Below the pieces are notes generated by a model. That model had not been told where the DNA came from. It did no database searches and worked only from the letters and a program-made list of their open reading frames with translations. A DNA stretch of 64,000 nt from an uncultured Bacilli bacterium (GTDB taxonomy: Bacteria; Bacillota_I; Bacilli_A; RF39; UBA660), in the NCBI GenBank assembly GCA_934086775.1, contig CAKOIJ010000001.1:1-64000 (forward strand). Reading direction: 5' to 3'. Each line of letters starts with the position of its first letter. Position 1 is the first letter of the stretch. Of the stretch, positions 33,773 through 41,298 are shown one piece after another. The translations under genes and the position numbers were made by a program.

Positions 33773-34345
33773 TTATTTCTTCATTATTAATTTAATATTA
33801 TTTTCTTTAGAAGAATCATTATTTAGTAATTCTTCTTTTCTAATTTCAAACATTCTTATACTTTTTTCTTTAAGATCATTTATTTCATAAATTATTTCAT
33901 TTTCTTTAGATATTCTTTTAGTTTTTTCTAGCTCTAATTCTTTTAAAGTTTTTTCTTTTTCTAACTTAATGTTATTTAAATACTTGCTAAGTTCTTTAAC
34001 TTTAGAGTCATATTTATGAGCATAAACAAGAGTTAATATAAATACAAATACATTTACTCCTGATAAAAGAATTGTACCAACTATATTAATAAAACCACCT
34101 AAATTTAATGGGATAATTCCAAGTGATAAAACCGAAATAATAAGTAAAAGTTTATTAAAACCTTTAATATCTTTTCTTAAATTTAATAGTTTTATATTAT
34201 TATTTCTTATTTCTTTATCAAGAAGTTCTATTTTATTTTCAAGTAAAGGCTCATTTTCATTAAAATTCTCTACTATTTTAACATTTCCATACTCATTAAC
34301 AATTGCAGTTTTATCTTTAGTGACATGCATGTATTCTTTATTCAT
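33773..34345 (-). CDS. Two-span membrane protein with coiled coils, 190 residues
   Basis: Two hydrophobic segments (about 64-84 and 88-108) lie between charged, helical regions. The C-terminal part (about 112-180) is a Lys/Glu-rich coiled coil (LEKEKTLKELELEKTKRIS). The ATG at 34345 follows AGGTGGG by 4 bases; the upstream in-frame GTG is less likely. It follows prsA by 9 bases. No family is recognised; a membrane-attached scaffold would fit, as inference. Confidence 0.65.
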   Translation of the reverse strand: MNKEYMHVTKDKTAIVNEYGNVKIVENFNENEPLLENKIELLDKEIRNNNIKLLNLRKDIKGFNKLLLIISVLSLGIIPLNLGGFINIVGTILLSGVNVFVFILTLVYAHKYDSKVKELSKYLNNIKLEKEKTLKELELEKTKRISKENEIIYEINDLKEKSIRMFEIRKEELLNNDSSKENNIKLIMKK

Positions 34346-34354
34346 ATAACCCAC

Positions 34355-35323
34355 CTATTTATTTATGCTTTTTTTAAATGCTTCATACATTTTATTTAAA
34401 GTACTATCTTTAATTTCAAAATTAGCTTCATCTCTCATAATTATAAGAGTTTTTTGATAATAATTAGTATCCTCAGTTTTCTTTTTTTGTACAACTTTAC
34501 TTACTAATCTATCTTTAATATTAGACATTTCTTCTTTATTTAAAGTTTCTGTTCTATAAATAACATGATAACCATATGTAGTTTGAACAGGAGTAGTACT
34601 ATATTTACCATCTTTTAAAGCTCTAGCGGCTTTAGTAAAACTTTCTTCATAAGAAGAATCAAATTCTACATTAAAACTTTCAGTAGTGATATCATTCTTA
34701 TATTTAGTTTTAATCTTTTCCCAACTAGTACCTTTATCAAGTTCTTTAATAATCTTTTCTATTTTTGCTTTAGCTTGATCAGTAGTCATATTTTCACCTG
34801 TTTTAACTAGAATATGCTCTACTTTAAATGGTGCAAAATAATTATCTTTATAATAAGATTCTACTTCTTTATCAGTTACATTTTTAATTAAATATTCTTC
34901 TACATATTTATTTCTCTTATAATCAAGTTCTAAATATTTAAGAAAATTTTCTTCTGTATCAAAATTATATTGTTTTAAAAATTCTTCTTTAGATAATTGA
35001 TAATATGTTTCATAATTTTTATAATAATTTTCAGCAGTTTCTTTAATAGACTTATTGTCTTCTTCTGTTAAATTATATTTTTCATCTAATATAACTCTGT
35101 CAGTGAGTTCAATTAAGCCTTCTACTCCATACTTATTTCTTAAATTTTCATACATATTATCTGCAGTAATATTTGTTTTACCAACGGATGCTGCCACTTC
35201 TTCACCATTTTCTAGTTTAGCAATTCTTTTAGGCCATACTACAAGTACAACTATGATTGTTAAAAGAATACCAACTAATAACCCTTTTAATTCTTTACTT
35301 CTTTTCTTTAAAATTTCTTTCAT
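34355..35323 (-). CDS. prsA: PrsA-like foldase (parvulin-type peptidyl-prolyl isomerase)
   Basis: This 322-residue protein has an N-terminal membrane anchor (LLVGILLTIIVVLVVWP, about 15-31), a SurA/PrsA-like N-domain with VGKTNITADNMYENL, a parvulin domain (about 165-260; VEHILVKTGE and TTYGYHVIYRTE) and a C-terminal helix. PrsA helps secreted proteins fold outside the membrane. Bacillus PrsA is a lipoprotein; here no lipobox Cys is seen and a membrane helix is used. RBS AGGAGG, own promoter. Possibly it serves the nearby secreted proteins. Confidence 0.85.
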   Translation of the reverse strand: MKEILKKRSKELKGLLVGILLTIIVVLVVWPKRIAKLENGEEVAASVGKTNITADNMYENLRNKYGVEGLIELTDRVILDEKYNLTEEDNKSIKETAENYYKNYETYYQLSKEEFLKQYNFDTEENFLKYLELDYKRNKYVEEYLIKNVTDKEVESYYKDNYFAPFKVEHILVKTGENMTTDQAKAKIEKIIKELDKGTSWEKIKTKYKNDITTESFNVEFDSSYEESFTKAARALKDGKYSTTPVQTTYGYHVIYRTETLNKEEMSNIKDRLVSKVVQKKKTEDTNYYQKTLIIMRDEANFEIKDSTLNKMYEAFKKSINK

Positions 35324-35342
35324 TTATATTCCTCCTAAACTC

Positions 35343-35371
35343 ATTGTACTATATTTTTTATTATTTTACAA
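35343..35371 (-). promoter_or_regulatory. Promoter of prsA
   Basis: -35 TTGTAA (35366-35371), 17-base spacer, -10 TACAAT (35343-35348). Confidence 0.7.
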
Positions 35372-35387
35372 ATTTTTCAGAAGATTT

Positions 35388-35984
35388 TCATCTATTTAAC
35401 ACTTTACTAACTGGATTAAATGATTTTCTATGGTATTTACTTGCCCCATATTTTTCTAATGCTTCAATATGTTTTTTAGTTCCATACCCTTTATTATTCT
35501 TTAAATCATACATAGGATATTCTTCATCCATTTTAATTAGTAAATGATCTCTTGTAACTTTAGCTATAATACTAGCTGCTGCTATAGTTTCACTTAAAGC
35601 ATCTCCTTTTATAATAGAAGTAGTAGGAATATCTATGTCAAGTTTCATTGCATCTATTAAAATATGCTCTGGTGCTACATCTAAATTACTGATGGCTTCT
35701 TTCATAGCAATTTTAGTTGCTTCGTAAATATTTACTTCATCTATAACTTTCTCGCTTACTATTCCAAGGCCTATACTAAGTGCATTATCTTTTATAATAG
35801 TATATAGCTCTTCTCTTTTCTTTTCAGTTAATTTCTTACTATCTTTTATATCCTTATGAAAGAAATTAACTGGTAAAATAACTGCACATGCCACTACTGG
35901 TCCTATTAAAGGACCTCTTCCCACTTCGTCAACACCTGCAATTAATGTTTTCCCTTCTTTATATAGTTCATTTTCATATTCAAG
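35388..35984 (-). CDS. rnhB: Ribonuclease HII
   Basis: This 198-residue enzyme removes ribonucleotides from DNA. It has GVDEVGRGPLIGPVVACAVIL near the N-terminus in two overlapping motif pieces (catalytic Asp and Glu), DSKKLTEKKRE, AAASIIAKVTRD and NNKGYGTKKHIEAL. I start at the ATG at 35984, which overlaps the dxs stop (TGA) and follows GGAAAG; the longer frame would begin with TTG inside dxs. Confidence 0.93.
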   Translation of the reverse strand, partial: LEYENELYKEGKTLIAGVDEVGRGPLIGPVVACAVILPVNFFHKDIKDSKKLTEKKREELYTIIKDNALSIGLGIVSEKVIDEVNIYEATKIAMKEAISNLDVAPEHILIDAMKLDIDIPTTSIIKGDALSETIAAASIIAKVTRDHLLIKMDEEYPMYDLKNNKGYGTKKHIEALEKYGASKYHRKSFNPVSKVLNR

Positions 35985-37830
35985 CATTCTTTCCAACTTC
36001 TTTCTTAATTCTATTATATAACGAATCTTTATCAAGTGAAAGTTCTTTTAATAATTCTTCCCTATTACCTTGCATTACAAACTTATTCTCTATACCCATA
36101 ATAATTATTTCTTTATTTGTCAAAGTTTTTAAATAACTTCCTAAAGAACCTACTTTCATACTTTCTTCATATACTATAATTTTTTTGTTCTTTTCAAGCA
36201 CTTTATTAAAATAATCATAATCAATTGGTTTTAAAAATCTAGCATTAACTAGTTCTACATTAATATTTTCTCCTCTTAGTTTATTTACTACTTCTAGACT
36301 TTCATTAACAAAATCTCCATATGTTATAATTGTTAAATCCTTTCCACTTGTTATCTGTTCCCATGAACCTATCTCAATTTCTTTAGGTTTATCTTTTAAA
36401 TATTTAACTTTCTTTTTAGAATATCTAATAAAAAAAGGACTATTACTTTTAATAGCGGTTTTAAGTAAATTAGTTAATTCTATACTATCCTTAGGAGAAG
36501 TAATAATTAAATTAGGAAGTGGAAGTGAAAATGTTAGATCAAATACTCCCTGATGTGTCTCTCCATCTTCTCCTACTATACCACATCTATCTACCCCTAT
36601 AATAACATGAGAATTCATCCTTGATATGTCGTGAACTATCATGTCATATCCTCTTTGCATAAAGCTAGAATATATACTTACAAAAGGAATAATCTTATTT
36701 AAACTTAAACTGTTGGCTAGAATTAAAGCGTGTTCTTCTGCAATACCAGTATCAATAAACTGATTAGGAAATTTTTCTTTATATTTTGTTAATTTTGAAC
36801 CAACTTCCATTGCTGGTGTAATAACCATTAATTCTTTTCTATTTAATCTAACTAATGAATCACACATTATTTCACTATAACTTACTAAATCACTTTTACC
36901 TAGAAATTCTCCTGTTTTTTTATTAAATGCAGGTACTCCATGCCAAAGTCCTTTCTTATCATTCTCAGTAAATTTATAGCCTTTTCCTTTTTCTGTTATA
37001 ACATGAATTAAAACGGGTCCTTTTGCTTCTTTAGCCATTTTTAAATAACTTTCTAGTTCACAAAAGTCATGACCATTAATAGGGCCATAATAATCTATTC
37101 CAAACTCTTCAAAAAGATATCCTTCTTTTATATATAGTTTCTTAATACTTTCTTTTATTAAATGCATAAACTTAACTAAATATTTTCCTATAAAAGGAAC
37201 TTTTATTAAAAACCTTTTAGTTCCATTCTTAGCTAAATCATATCTTTTATTACTTCTTAATTTATCTAAATAATTATGGAGAGCGCCTACATTCTCACTA
37301 ATACTCATATTATTATCGTTCAAGATAATGATCATTTTAGATTTGACTTCTCCAATATGATTTAATGCTTCATAGGAAAGTCCATTAGAAATAGAAGCAT
37401 CTCCTATAACTGCTACTACATTATAATCTTCTTTATACTTATCTCTTGCAATTGCAAAACCAAGTGCACTACTTAAACTAGTTGAAGAATGTCCTGCTTC
37501 ATAACAGTCATAAACGCTTTCACTTCTCTTTTGAAAGCCACTTAAACCATTTATTTTTCTTAAATTATCAAAATCTTTACTCCTACCAGTTAAAATCTTA
37601 TGAGTATATGCTTGATGTCCTACATCAAATATAACTTTATCCTTAGGTAAATTAAAAACTCTATCTATCATTATAGTTAACTCGACTACTCCTAGATTAC
37701 TAGATAAATGGCCACCATTTTTAGATACTTTGTCTATAATAAATTCTCTTATATCCTTAGCGAGGACTTCTAATTCTTTGTAACTCATCTTCTTTAAAAA
37801 TTTGGGATCTTTTATATCATATAAATTCAT
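35980..37830 (-). CDS. dxs: 1-deoxy-D-xylulose-5-phosphate synthase
   Basis: This 616-residue thiamine-diphosphate enzyme makes DXP from pyruvate and glyceraldehyde 3-phosphate, the first step of the non-mevalonate isoprenoid pathway that feeds UppS. Motifs: SNLGVVELTI and DVGHQAYTHKILTGR (N-terminal), the ThDP-binding GDASISNGLSYEALNHIG followed by NDNNMSIS, and GIAEEHA in the transketolase-like domain. It ends at TGA, overlapping rnhB. Normal length. Confidence 0.96.
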   Translation of the reverse strand: MNLYDIKDPKFLKKMSYKELEVLAKDIREFIIDKVSKNGGHLSSNLGVVELTIMIDRVFNLPKDKVIFDVGHQAYTHKILTGRSKDFDNLRKINGLSGFQKRSESVYDCYEAGHSSTSLSSALGFAIARDKYKEDYNVVAVIGDASISNGLSYEALNHIGEVKSKMIIILNDNNMSISENVGALHNYLDKLRSNKRYDLAKNGTKRFLIKVPFIGKYLVKFMHLIKESIKKLYIKEGYLFEEFGIDYYGPINGHDFCELESYLKMAKEAKGPVLIHVITEKGKGYKFTENDKKGLWHGVPAFNKKTGEFLGKSDLVSYSEIMCDSLVRLNRKELMVITPAMEVGSKLTKYKEKFPNQFIDTGIAEEHALILANSLSLNKIIPFVSIYSSFMQRGYDMIVHDISRMNSHVIIGVDRCGIVGEDGETHQGVFDLTFSLPLPNLIITSPKDSIELTNLLKTAIKSNSPFFIRYSKKKVKYLKDKPKEIEIGSWEQITSGKDLTIITYGDFVNESLEVVNKLRGENINVELVNARFLKPIDYDYFNKVLEKNKKIIVYEESMKVGSLGSYLKTLTNKEIIIMGIENKFVMQGNREELLKELSLDKDSLYNRIKKEVGKNA

Positions 37831-37850
37831 TACTACACTCCAGTTATTAA

Positions 37851-37879
37851 ATTATAGTTTATTTTTTTAATTTTATCAA
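37851..37879 (-). promoter_or_regulatory. Promoter of dxs-rnhB
   Basis: -35 TTGATA (37874-37879), 17-base spacer, -10 TATAAT (37851-37856). Confidence 0.75.
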
Positions 37880-37907
37880 TATAAAAGACATTTAACCTTT
37901 ACATAGA

Positions 37908-37935
37908 TAAATAAAAGTGCAATTTCTTGCACTTT
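37908..37935 (-). terminator. Terminator of surface gene 2
   Basis: Minus-strand arms AAAGTGCAA and TTGCACTTT, GAAA loop, followed by TATTT; it overlaps the stop codon. Confidence 0.8.
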
Positions 37936-39460
37936 AATTATAAACTATTTCGTATGGGTTTTCTGAACTTCCATCTCCCAAAGAATATAGGGCATCTATC
38001 TTAATACTGATAACTGGTCGAACAGCATTTTGAGTCCTAGAAGTATTATATACTAAAGCACCATTATATTCTTCTTTAGCTGGATAATAATTAATACGAG
38101 CAAGTGCCGCATAATAATGATGCTCAGAATCACTAAAAAAATATCCGCCTGGGGAAATAGTCCACCATACTGTTTTTTTCGAAACAAACTCGCTTTTACT
38201 GTTCAAATTAAACCATAAGTATGAGTTCAATAAACTTGTTCCAGCTTTACCACCTGCATAAGCTATCTCATCAGCTGTCATTAGTCCTATTGGATATGTT
38301 AATTTTGCTTCACTATTACTTCCTGAAAATGCATCACTACTATCTTCACAATTATATGTTGGATTTCCTGCTCTTAATCTTGTATATACATAGCAGTTAA
38401 AAGAACTACTGGCATTATAACTTGGTGCTTTTCTATCATTACAATAGACTGCTTCTGTACTTATGTATTTTGTATAACTTGTTAAATTATTACTATACCA
38501 GTTATCTATATATGTTTTTATAGTACTATTATTTTCATTTGTTCTATTGCTTTCAAGACTTCCACTTGTTCCATACATGTATCCCACATACATTGGGTCA
38601 TCATATGTACTATTGAATGCGCTTTTTCCTATATAACCCTGAGTTGTATCAGGACTTGTTCCTACATAAAGCATTCTAATACTTCCGTCTGCATTTGTTC
38701 TTATTATTCTCCAGTAGTATCCTCCAAATTTAACCCAGTTGTTAGTAGCATTTCCTGCAAAGTAATACACTATTTCAGGTGTACTTCCTGCTATACTTTC
38801 AGTACTTGTATAAAGCGTTCCTGTATTAGTAGAATTAAATGTATTTGAAAAGTCACTTCTTACTCCTCTTACTGGATTATCTTCTAGTAATTTATACCCA
38901 AGTGTTCCTTCTTTATAATCTCCGTGTAATTTTATTTCATTATTATCTATATATAGTGTTCCGGATAGCTCTTTTCCCATATCTATATTTTGATTTTCAG
39001 TTTCACTATTTAAATATCTAAACTCTACATTATATGTATGAGTTTTATTCTTTTCTATATTTATATTATATCCTAGTGTCATATCTGTACTTATACTGCT
39101 TTTAGGTACATCTTTGAAGTCACTCATATTGTATCCACCATCAGTACTAGTTATTTTATATTGTAAGTATCCTGTTGTTACAAAAGTATTTATTAAATCT
39201 TTTATAACTATGTTATATTTATAAGTACCATTACTTTGATTTTTAACTGTAAAAGTATTTACTCCGCTACTCCAACCTGGTTCTATTTCTGAACCTGCTA
39301 TTGTACCACTTCCACTAGCAAAAACTATTTTTAACTCTGCACTAGATGTAGATACATTAGAGTTTTTACTATTAATAGTTGTACTAAAATATGCTATTGA
39401 TACTGATAGTACTACTACTAATAAACTTCCTAATATAATTAATAATTCTCTCTTTTTCAT
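37934..39460 (-). CDS. TasA-like/DUF6273-like surface protein, copy 2
   Basis: This 508-residue paralogue of 32015-33520 has the same layout: signal/anchor (MKKRELLIILGSLLVVVLSV, then AYFS), TasA/camelysin-like beta domain, then a DUF6273-like domain (YYFAGNATNNWVKFGGYYW, NAVRPVISIK, ending NPYEIVYN). The two are very similar through the N-terminal two thirds. They differ most near residues 430-480 (the WW-containing part before VRPVIS), where ligand-facing residues of lectin-like folds often vary. It has the same upstream leader, G10 run, terminator and promoter. Presumed surface or matrix protein; ligand unknown. Confidence 0.85.
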   Translation of the reverse strand: MKKRELLIILGSLLVVVLSVSIAYFSTTINSKNSNVSTSSAELKIVFASGSGTIAGSEIEPGWSSGVNTFTVKNQSNGTYKYNIVIKDLINTFVTTGYLQYKITSTDGGYNMSDFKDVPKSSISTDMTLGYNINIEKNKTHTYNVEFRYLNSETENQNIDMGKELSGTLYIDNNEIKLHGDYKEGTLGYKLLEDNPVRGVRSDFSNTFNSTNTGTLYTSTESIAGSTPEIVYYFAGNATNNWVKFGGYYWRIIRTNADGSIRMLYVGTSPDTTQGYIGKSAFNSTYDDPMYVGYMYGTSGSLESNRTNENNSTIKTYIDNWYSNNLTSYTKYISTEAVYCNDRKAPSYNASSSFNCYVYTRLRAGNPTYNCEDSSDAFSGSNSEAKLTYPIGLMTADEIAYAGGKAGTSLLNSYLWFNLNSKSEFVSKKTVWWTISPGGYFFSDSEHHYYAALARINYYPAKEEYNGALVYNTSRTQNAVRPVISIKIDALYSLGDGSSENPYEIVYN

Positions 39461-39481
39461 AATGACTTCCTTTCTAACACG

Positions 39482-39512
39482 AAAAATAGATAGACTAAAA
39501 GTCTATCTATTT
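39482..39512 (-). terminator. Terminator/attenuator between leader ORF and surface gene 2
   Basis: Minus-strand arms AAATAGATAGACT (39500-39512) and AGTCTATCTATTT (39484-39496), TTT loop, T-rich end. The stop codon of the nine-G leader frame (TAG at 39503-39505) lies in the first arm. Confidence 0.88.
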
Positions 39513-39536
39513 AATACACATGAAAAACTAGAGTTA

Positions 39537-39602
39537 TTAGTTGTTAGTAATAACCCCCCCCCCAAGTACTTTATTTTGTACAAATAGGTTGCTGTTTTTC
39601 AT
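39537..39602 (-). CDS. Leader peptide with G10 tract, copy 2
   Basis: The frame begins MKNSNLFVQNKVL and ends GGGVITNN (21 residues). RBS AAAGGAG lies before the ATG at 39602. Ten G (39554-39563) cover the Gly codons. With nine G it would continue LLLTTNNSSFSCVLNR to TAG at 39503-39505. Against copy 1 the changes are mostly synonymous or conservative (CTA to CTT, TAT to TTT), showing selection on the peptide. Confidence 0.8.
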   Translation of the reverse strand: MKNSNLFVQNKVLGGGVITNN

Positions 39603-39681
39603 GTTCTTTGTCTCCTTTGTTTTTTTGAAATATATGTACCACATTATGTACACTACATTTCTTATATTTTCTTACAATAAA

Positions 39682-39710
39682 ATAATACCACAAAAAGTAT
39701 TAGTTTACAA
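39682..39710 (-). promoter_or_regulatory. Promoter of leader ORF and surface gene 2
   Basis: -35 TTGTAA (39705-39710), 17-base spacer, -10 TATTAT (39682-39687). Same as copy 1. Confidence 0.75.
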
Positions 39711-39738
39711 GTATTATTTTCTTATACTTTTTGTGGTA
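39686..39738. repeat. 15-bp inverted repeat over the surface gene 2 promoter
   Basis: Perfect arms TACCACAAAAAGTAT (39686-39700) and ATACTTTTTGTGGTA (39724-39738) with 23 bases between; near-identical to the copy 1 element. Confidence 0.8.
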
Positions 39739-39821
39739 CTAATGCGTAGCAATTTTTAAAATTGGTTTTAATAATAAAACTACTTATGATATAGTTCATA
39801 AGTTTTTCAAATGGGGGTCAA

Positions 39822-39860
39822 TTAAAAATAAACACCAAATCAACTTGATCTGGTGTTTAT
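39822..39860 (-). terminator. Terminator of the candidate small RNA
   Basis: Minus-strand arms ATAAACACCA and TGGTGTTTAT with an inner ATCAA/TTGAT extension, followed by TTTTT. Confidence 0.8.
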
Positions 39861-39927
39861 CAGCACAATACGGACTGAGTGAATACCTAACGAGCAAAAG
39901 CTAGGTAATACTCATTTTATTTGTCCT
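39822..39927 (-). ncRNA. Candidate small structured RNA of unknown class
   Basis: On the minus strand a -10 TATAAT (39933-39938) is followed by about 105 bases with no ORF that fold well. An outer helix GGAC/GTCC (39923-39926 with 39872-39875) encloses a helix GAGT/ACTC and a stem TACCTA/TAGGTA. After that comes GTATTGTGCTGA and a strong terminator (arms ATAAACACCA and TGGTGTTTAT, then T-run). It has the complete unit of promoter, fold and terminator. I could not match it to SRP, 6S, RNase P or a riboswitch. It lies between the SPOR-protein gene and surface gene 2. Confidence 0.5.
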
Positions 39928-40008
39928 TTAATATTATATGAAGCATTTCTTCATGTATACATGATATCATTTGTATCAAATAATATCAAGTACTTTATAT
40001 TGTGCTTA

Positions 40009-40434
40009 TTATTTTAGGATTTTATCTAATTCTTTTAACTGTGCTTTCATAATTAAATCTACTTTATTTTTATTATCTATTTTTTTAATTAATTCATCAT
40101 ATTTATCTATTTTATTACTAAATTCTTTGTCTTTAATTTTAATTTTCTTTTTAAAGTTATTACTTTGAACACCATATAAATTAATTAATTTGTCATATAC
40201 TTCATCACTCTTAGTAATACCTATAAATACTTTAAAAAGTTCTTCTTCCTCTTTAACAATATAATTGTCATAATTTTTAGTTATTTTATTTACACTATCA
40301 TAACTTTTATATGCACCGACTTGAAGTATATAGTAGTTTGGTATAGTCTCATTTTTACTTTTATATTTTTTAAATATTAAAAACGAAAATAAAGAAGTAA
40401 TTAATATAATAATTAATAAATATTTTTTATTCAT
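40009..40434 (-). CDS. Membrane-anchored SPOR-domain protein
   Basis: This 141-residue protein has one N-terminal membrane span (about 4-22), then a SPOR-like domain (about 34-88: YYILQVGAYKSYDSVNKI, then LFKVFIGITK) and a Lys-rich helical tail. SPOR domains bind glycan strands lacking stem peptides, typically at division sites or in spores. The ATG at 40434 follows AAAGGTGA by about 7 bases; the frame extends 6 codons further up without an RBS. Confidence 0.75.
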   Translation of the reverse strand: MNKKYLLIIILITSLFSFLIFKKYKSKNETIPNYYILQVGAYKSYDSVNKITKNYDNYIVKEEEELFKVFIGITKSDEVYDKLINLYGVQSNNFKKKIKIKDKEFSNKIDKYDELIKKIDNKNKVDLIMKAQLKELDKILK

Positions 40435-40484
40435 AGTAGTCACCTTTAACATGATTATAACCTATAAATAATAAAATATTTGTC

Positions 40485-40520
40485 AAAAAAAAAACTGAAA
40501 AATTATTTTTCAGTTTTTTT
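40485..40520 (-). terminator. Terminator of yceD-rpmF
   Basis: Minus-strand arms AAAACTGAAAAA and TTTTTCAGTTTT followed by a long T-run; nearly symmetric, so probably active both ways. Confidence 0.85.
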
Positions 40521-40706
40521 AATAACTTCTTTACCTTTGTAAAATCCACATTTTGTACAAGCACGATGTGGCATTAAAGCTTCACCACAATTAGGACATG
40601 TAACAACAGTTGGAGCTTCTTTCTTTAAATGAGTTCTTCTTGCTCTTTTAGCTGTTTTACTTGTTCTTCTTGCGGGTACTGCAAATAATTGTAAATCTAG
40701 TTTCAT
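40503..40706 (-). CDS. rpmF: 50S ribosomal protein L32 with N-terminal extension
   Basis: This 67-residue protein has the L32 core [20 protein letters not shown], then a zinc ribbon with CPNC and CTKC. Unusually the core is preceded by MKLDLQLF, so the start reads [14 protein letters not shown]. That octapeptide matches the N-terminal leader of Firmicutes L27 that the Prp protease removes before Ala. It follows yceD with overlapping stop and start (ATGA). The RBS GGAGGG is in yceD, so the start at 40706 is firm. Processing is inferred. Confidence 0.93.
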   Translation of the reverse strand: MKLDLQLFAVPARRTSKTAKRARRTHLKKEAPTVVTCPNCGEALMPHRACTKCGFYKGKEVIKKTEK

Positions 40707-41191
40707 CTTTTTCCCTCCATATCTAACATACTACTTAGTTCACTAAAAGGAGAACTACTAGTACTTTCGTTTTCATCTAAGAGGCTCCATCCATTTCCTT
40801 CTTTTAAAAACTTGGCATCCTCTTTAACCACACGAAGTGGAACTTCCAATATAATATTTTCCCATACTATTCCAAAAATATCAAGAGAATTTTGAAAAAA
40901 TATCTGTTTTTCGCCAGGAATTACATTTTCACTTATATTTTTATCTATGAAAATATTAATAGGATAATTTACTTCTTCTAAACTCCTAGCGCATACAAGA
41001 ACCATATTTCCTTGTATTGTAAGTTCTAAATGATAAATGTCATCACTTACTCTAGTGATAGAACCCTTAGCATTAACTTTTTCTAATCTTTTAATACTAG
41101 TACCGTTTAAATCGTCATTAGTAAACTTTATATTTTCATCAAAATCTATTTTTTCTTTTGATTCATTTTTTAAAGGAGTAATATCTATCAT
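40703..41191 (-). CDS. yceD: YceD/DUF177 family protein
   Basis: This 162-residue protein has the family landmarks [22 protein letters not shown] and an acidic C-terminal region ([17 protein letters not shown]). YceD proteins always neighbour rpmF and are thought to act in ribosome assembly; the typical Cys pair is reduced to one Cys here. Ends at TGA overlapping rpmF. RBS AAGGATAAG. Confidence 0.85.
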   Translation of the reverse strand: MIDITPLKNESKEKIDFDENIKFTNDDLNGTSIKRLEKVNAKGSITRVSDDIYHLELTIQGNMVLVCARSLEEVNYPINIFIDKNISENVIPGEKQIFFQNSLDIFGIVWENIILEVPLRVVKEDAKFLKEGNGWSLLDENESTSSSPFSELSSMLDMEGKR

Positions 41192-41215
41192 ATCTTATCC
41201 TTCCCTTCTCGAATA

Positions 41216-41221
41216 TTATAT
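41216..41221 (-). promoter_or_regulatory. Extended -10 promoter of yceD-rpmF
   Basis: TGATATAAT on the minus strand (TG motif plus TATAAT at 41216-41221), about 25 bases before the start; no good -35. Confidence 0.55.
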
Positions 41222-41251
41222 CACACTTATACTTATTTTTAAATGATTTAT

Positions 41252-41280
41252 TTGATTTAAATATAAAATTTTAGTAAAAT
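41252..41280 (+). promoter_or_regulatory. Promoter of tmcAL
   Basis: -35 TTGATT (41252-41257), 17-base spacer, -10 TAAAAT (41275-41280), 18 bases before the GTG start. Confidence 0.75.
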
Positions 41281-41298
41281 AATACGTGGTGAAGCAAA

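Noticed and set aside
32015..39460. Diversity-generating retroelement targets, because the surface proteins are lectin-like
   Set aside because: No reverse transcriptase or template repeat is seen, and differences between the paralogues are not limited to adenine positions.
39860..39927. Resemblance of the candidate RNA (AGTCCGTATTG) to the tracrRNA nexus
   Set aside because: No cas gene, repeat array or anti-repeat is present in the window; the match is about 7 bases.
31996..40006. Short repeated word ACAATATAAAGTAC after surface gene 1 and after the SPOR gene
   Set aside because: Two near-copies of a 14-base AT-rich word in 64 kb are weak evidence; no clear structure or function.
40680..40706. 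MKLDLQLFA as the start of a phage capsid gene, where a similar motif is common
   Set aside because: The following sequence is a complete L32 zinc ribbon protein next to yceD.
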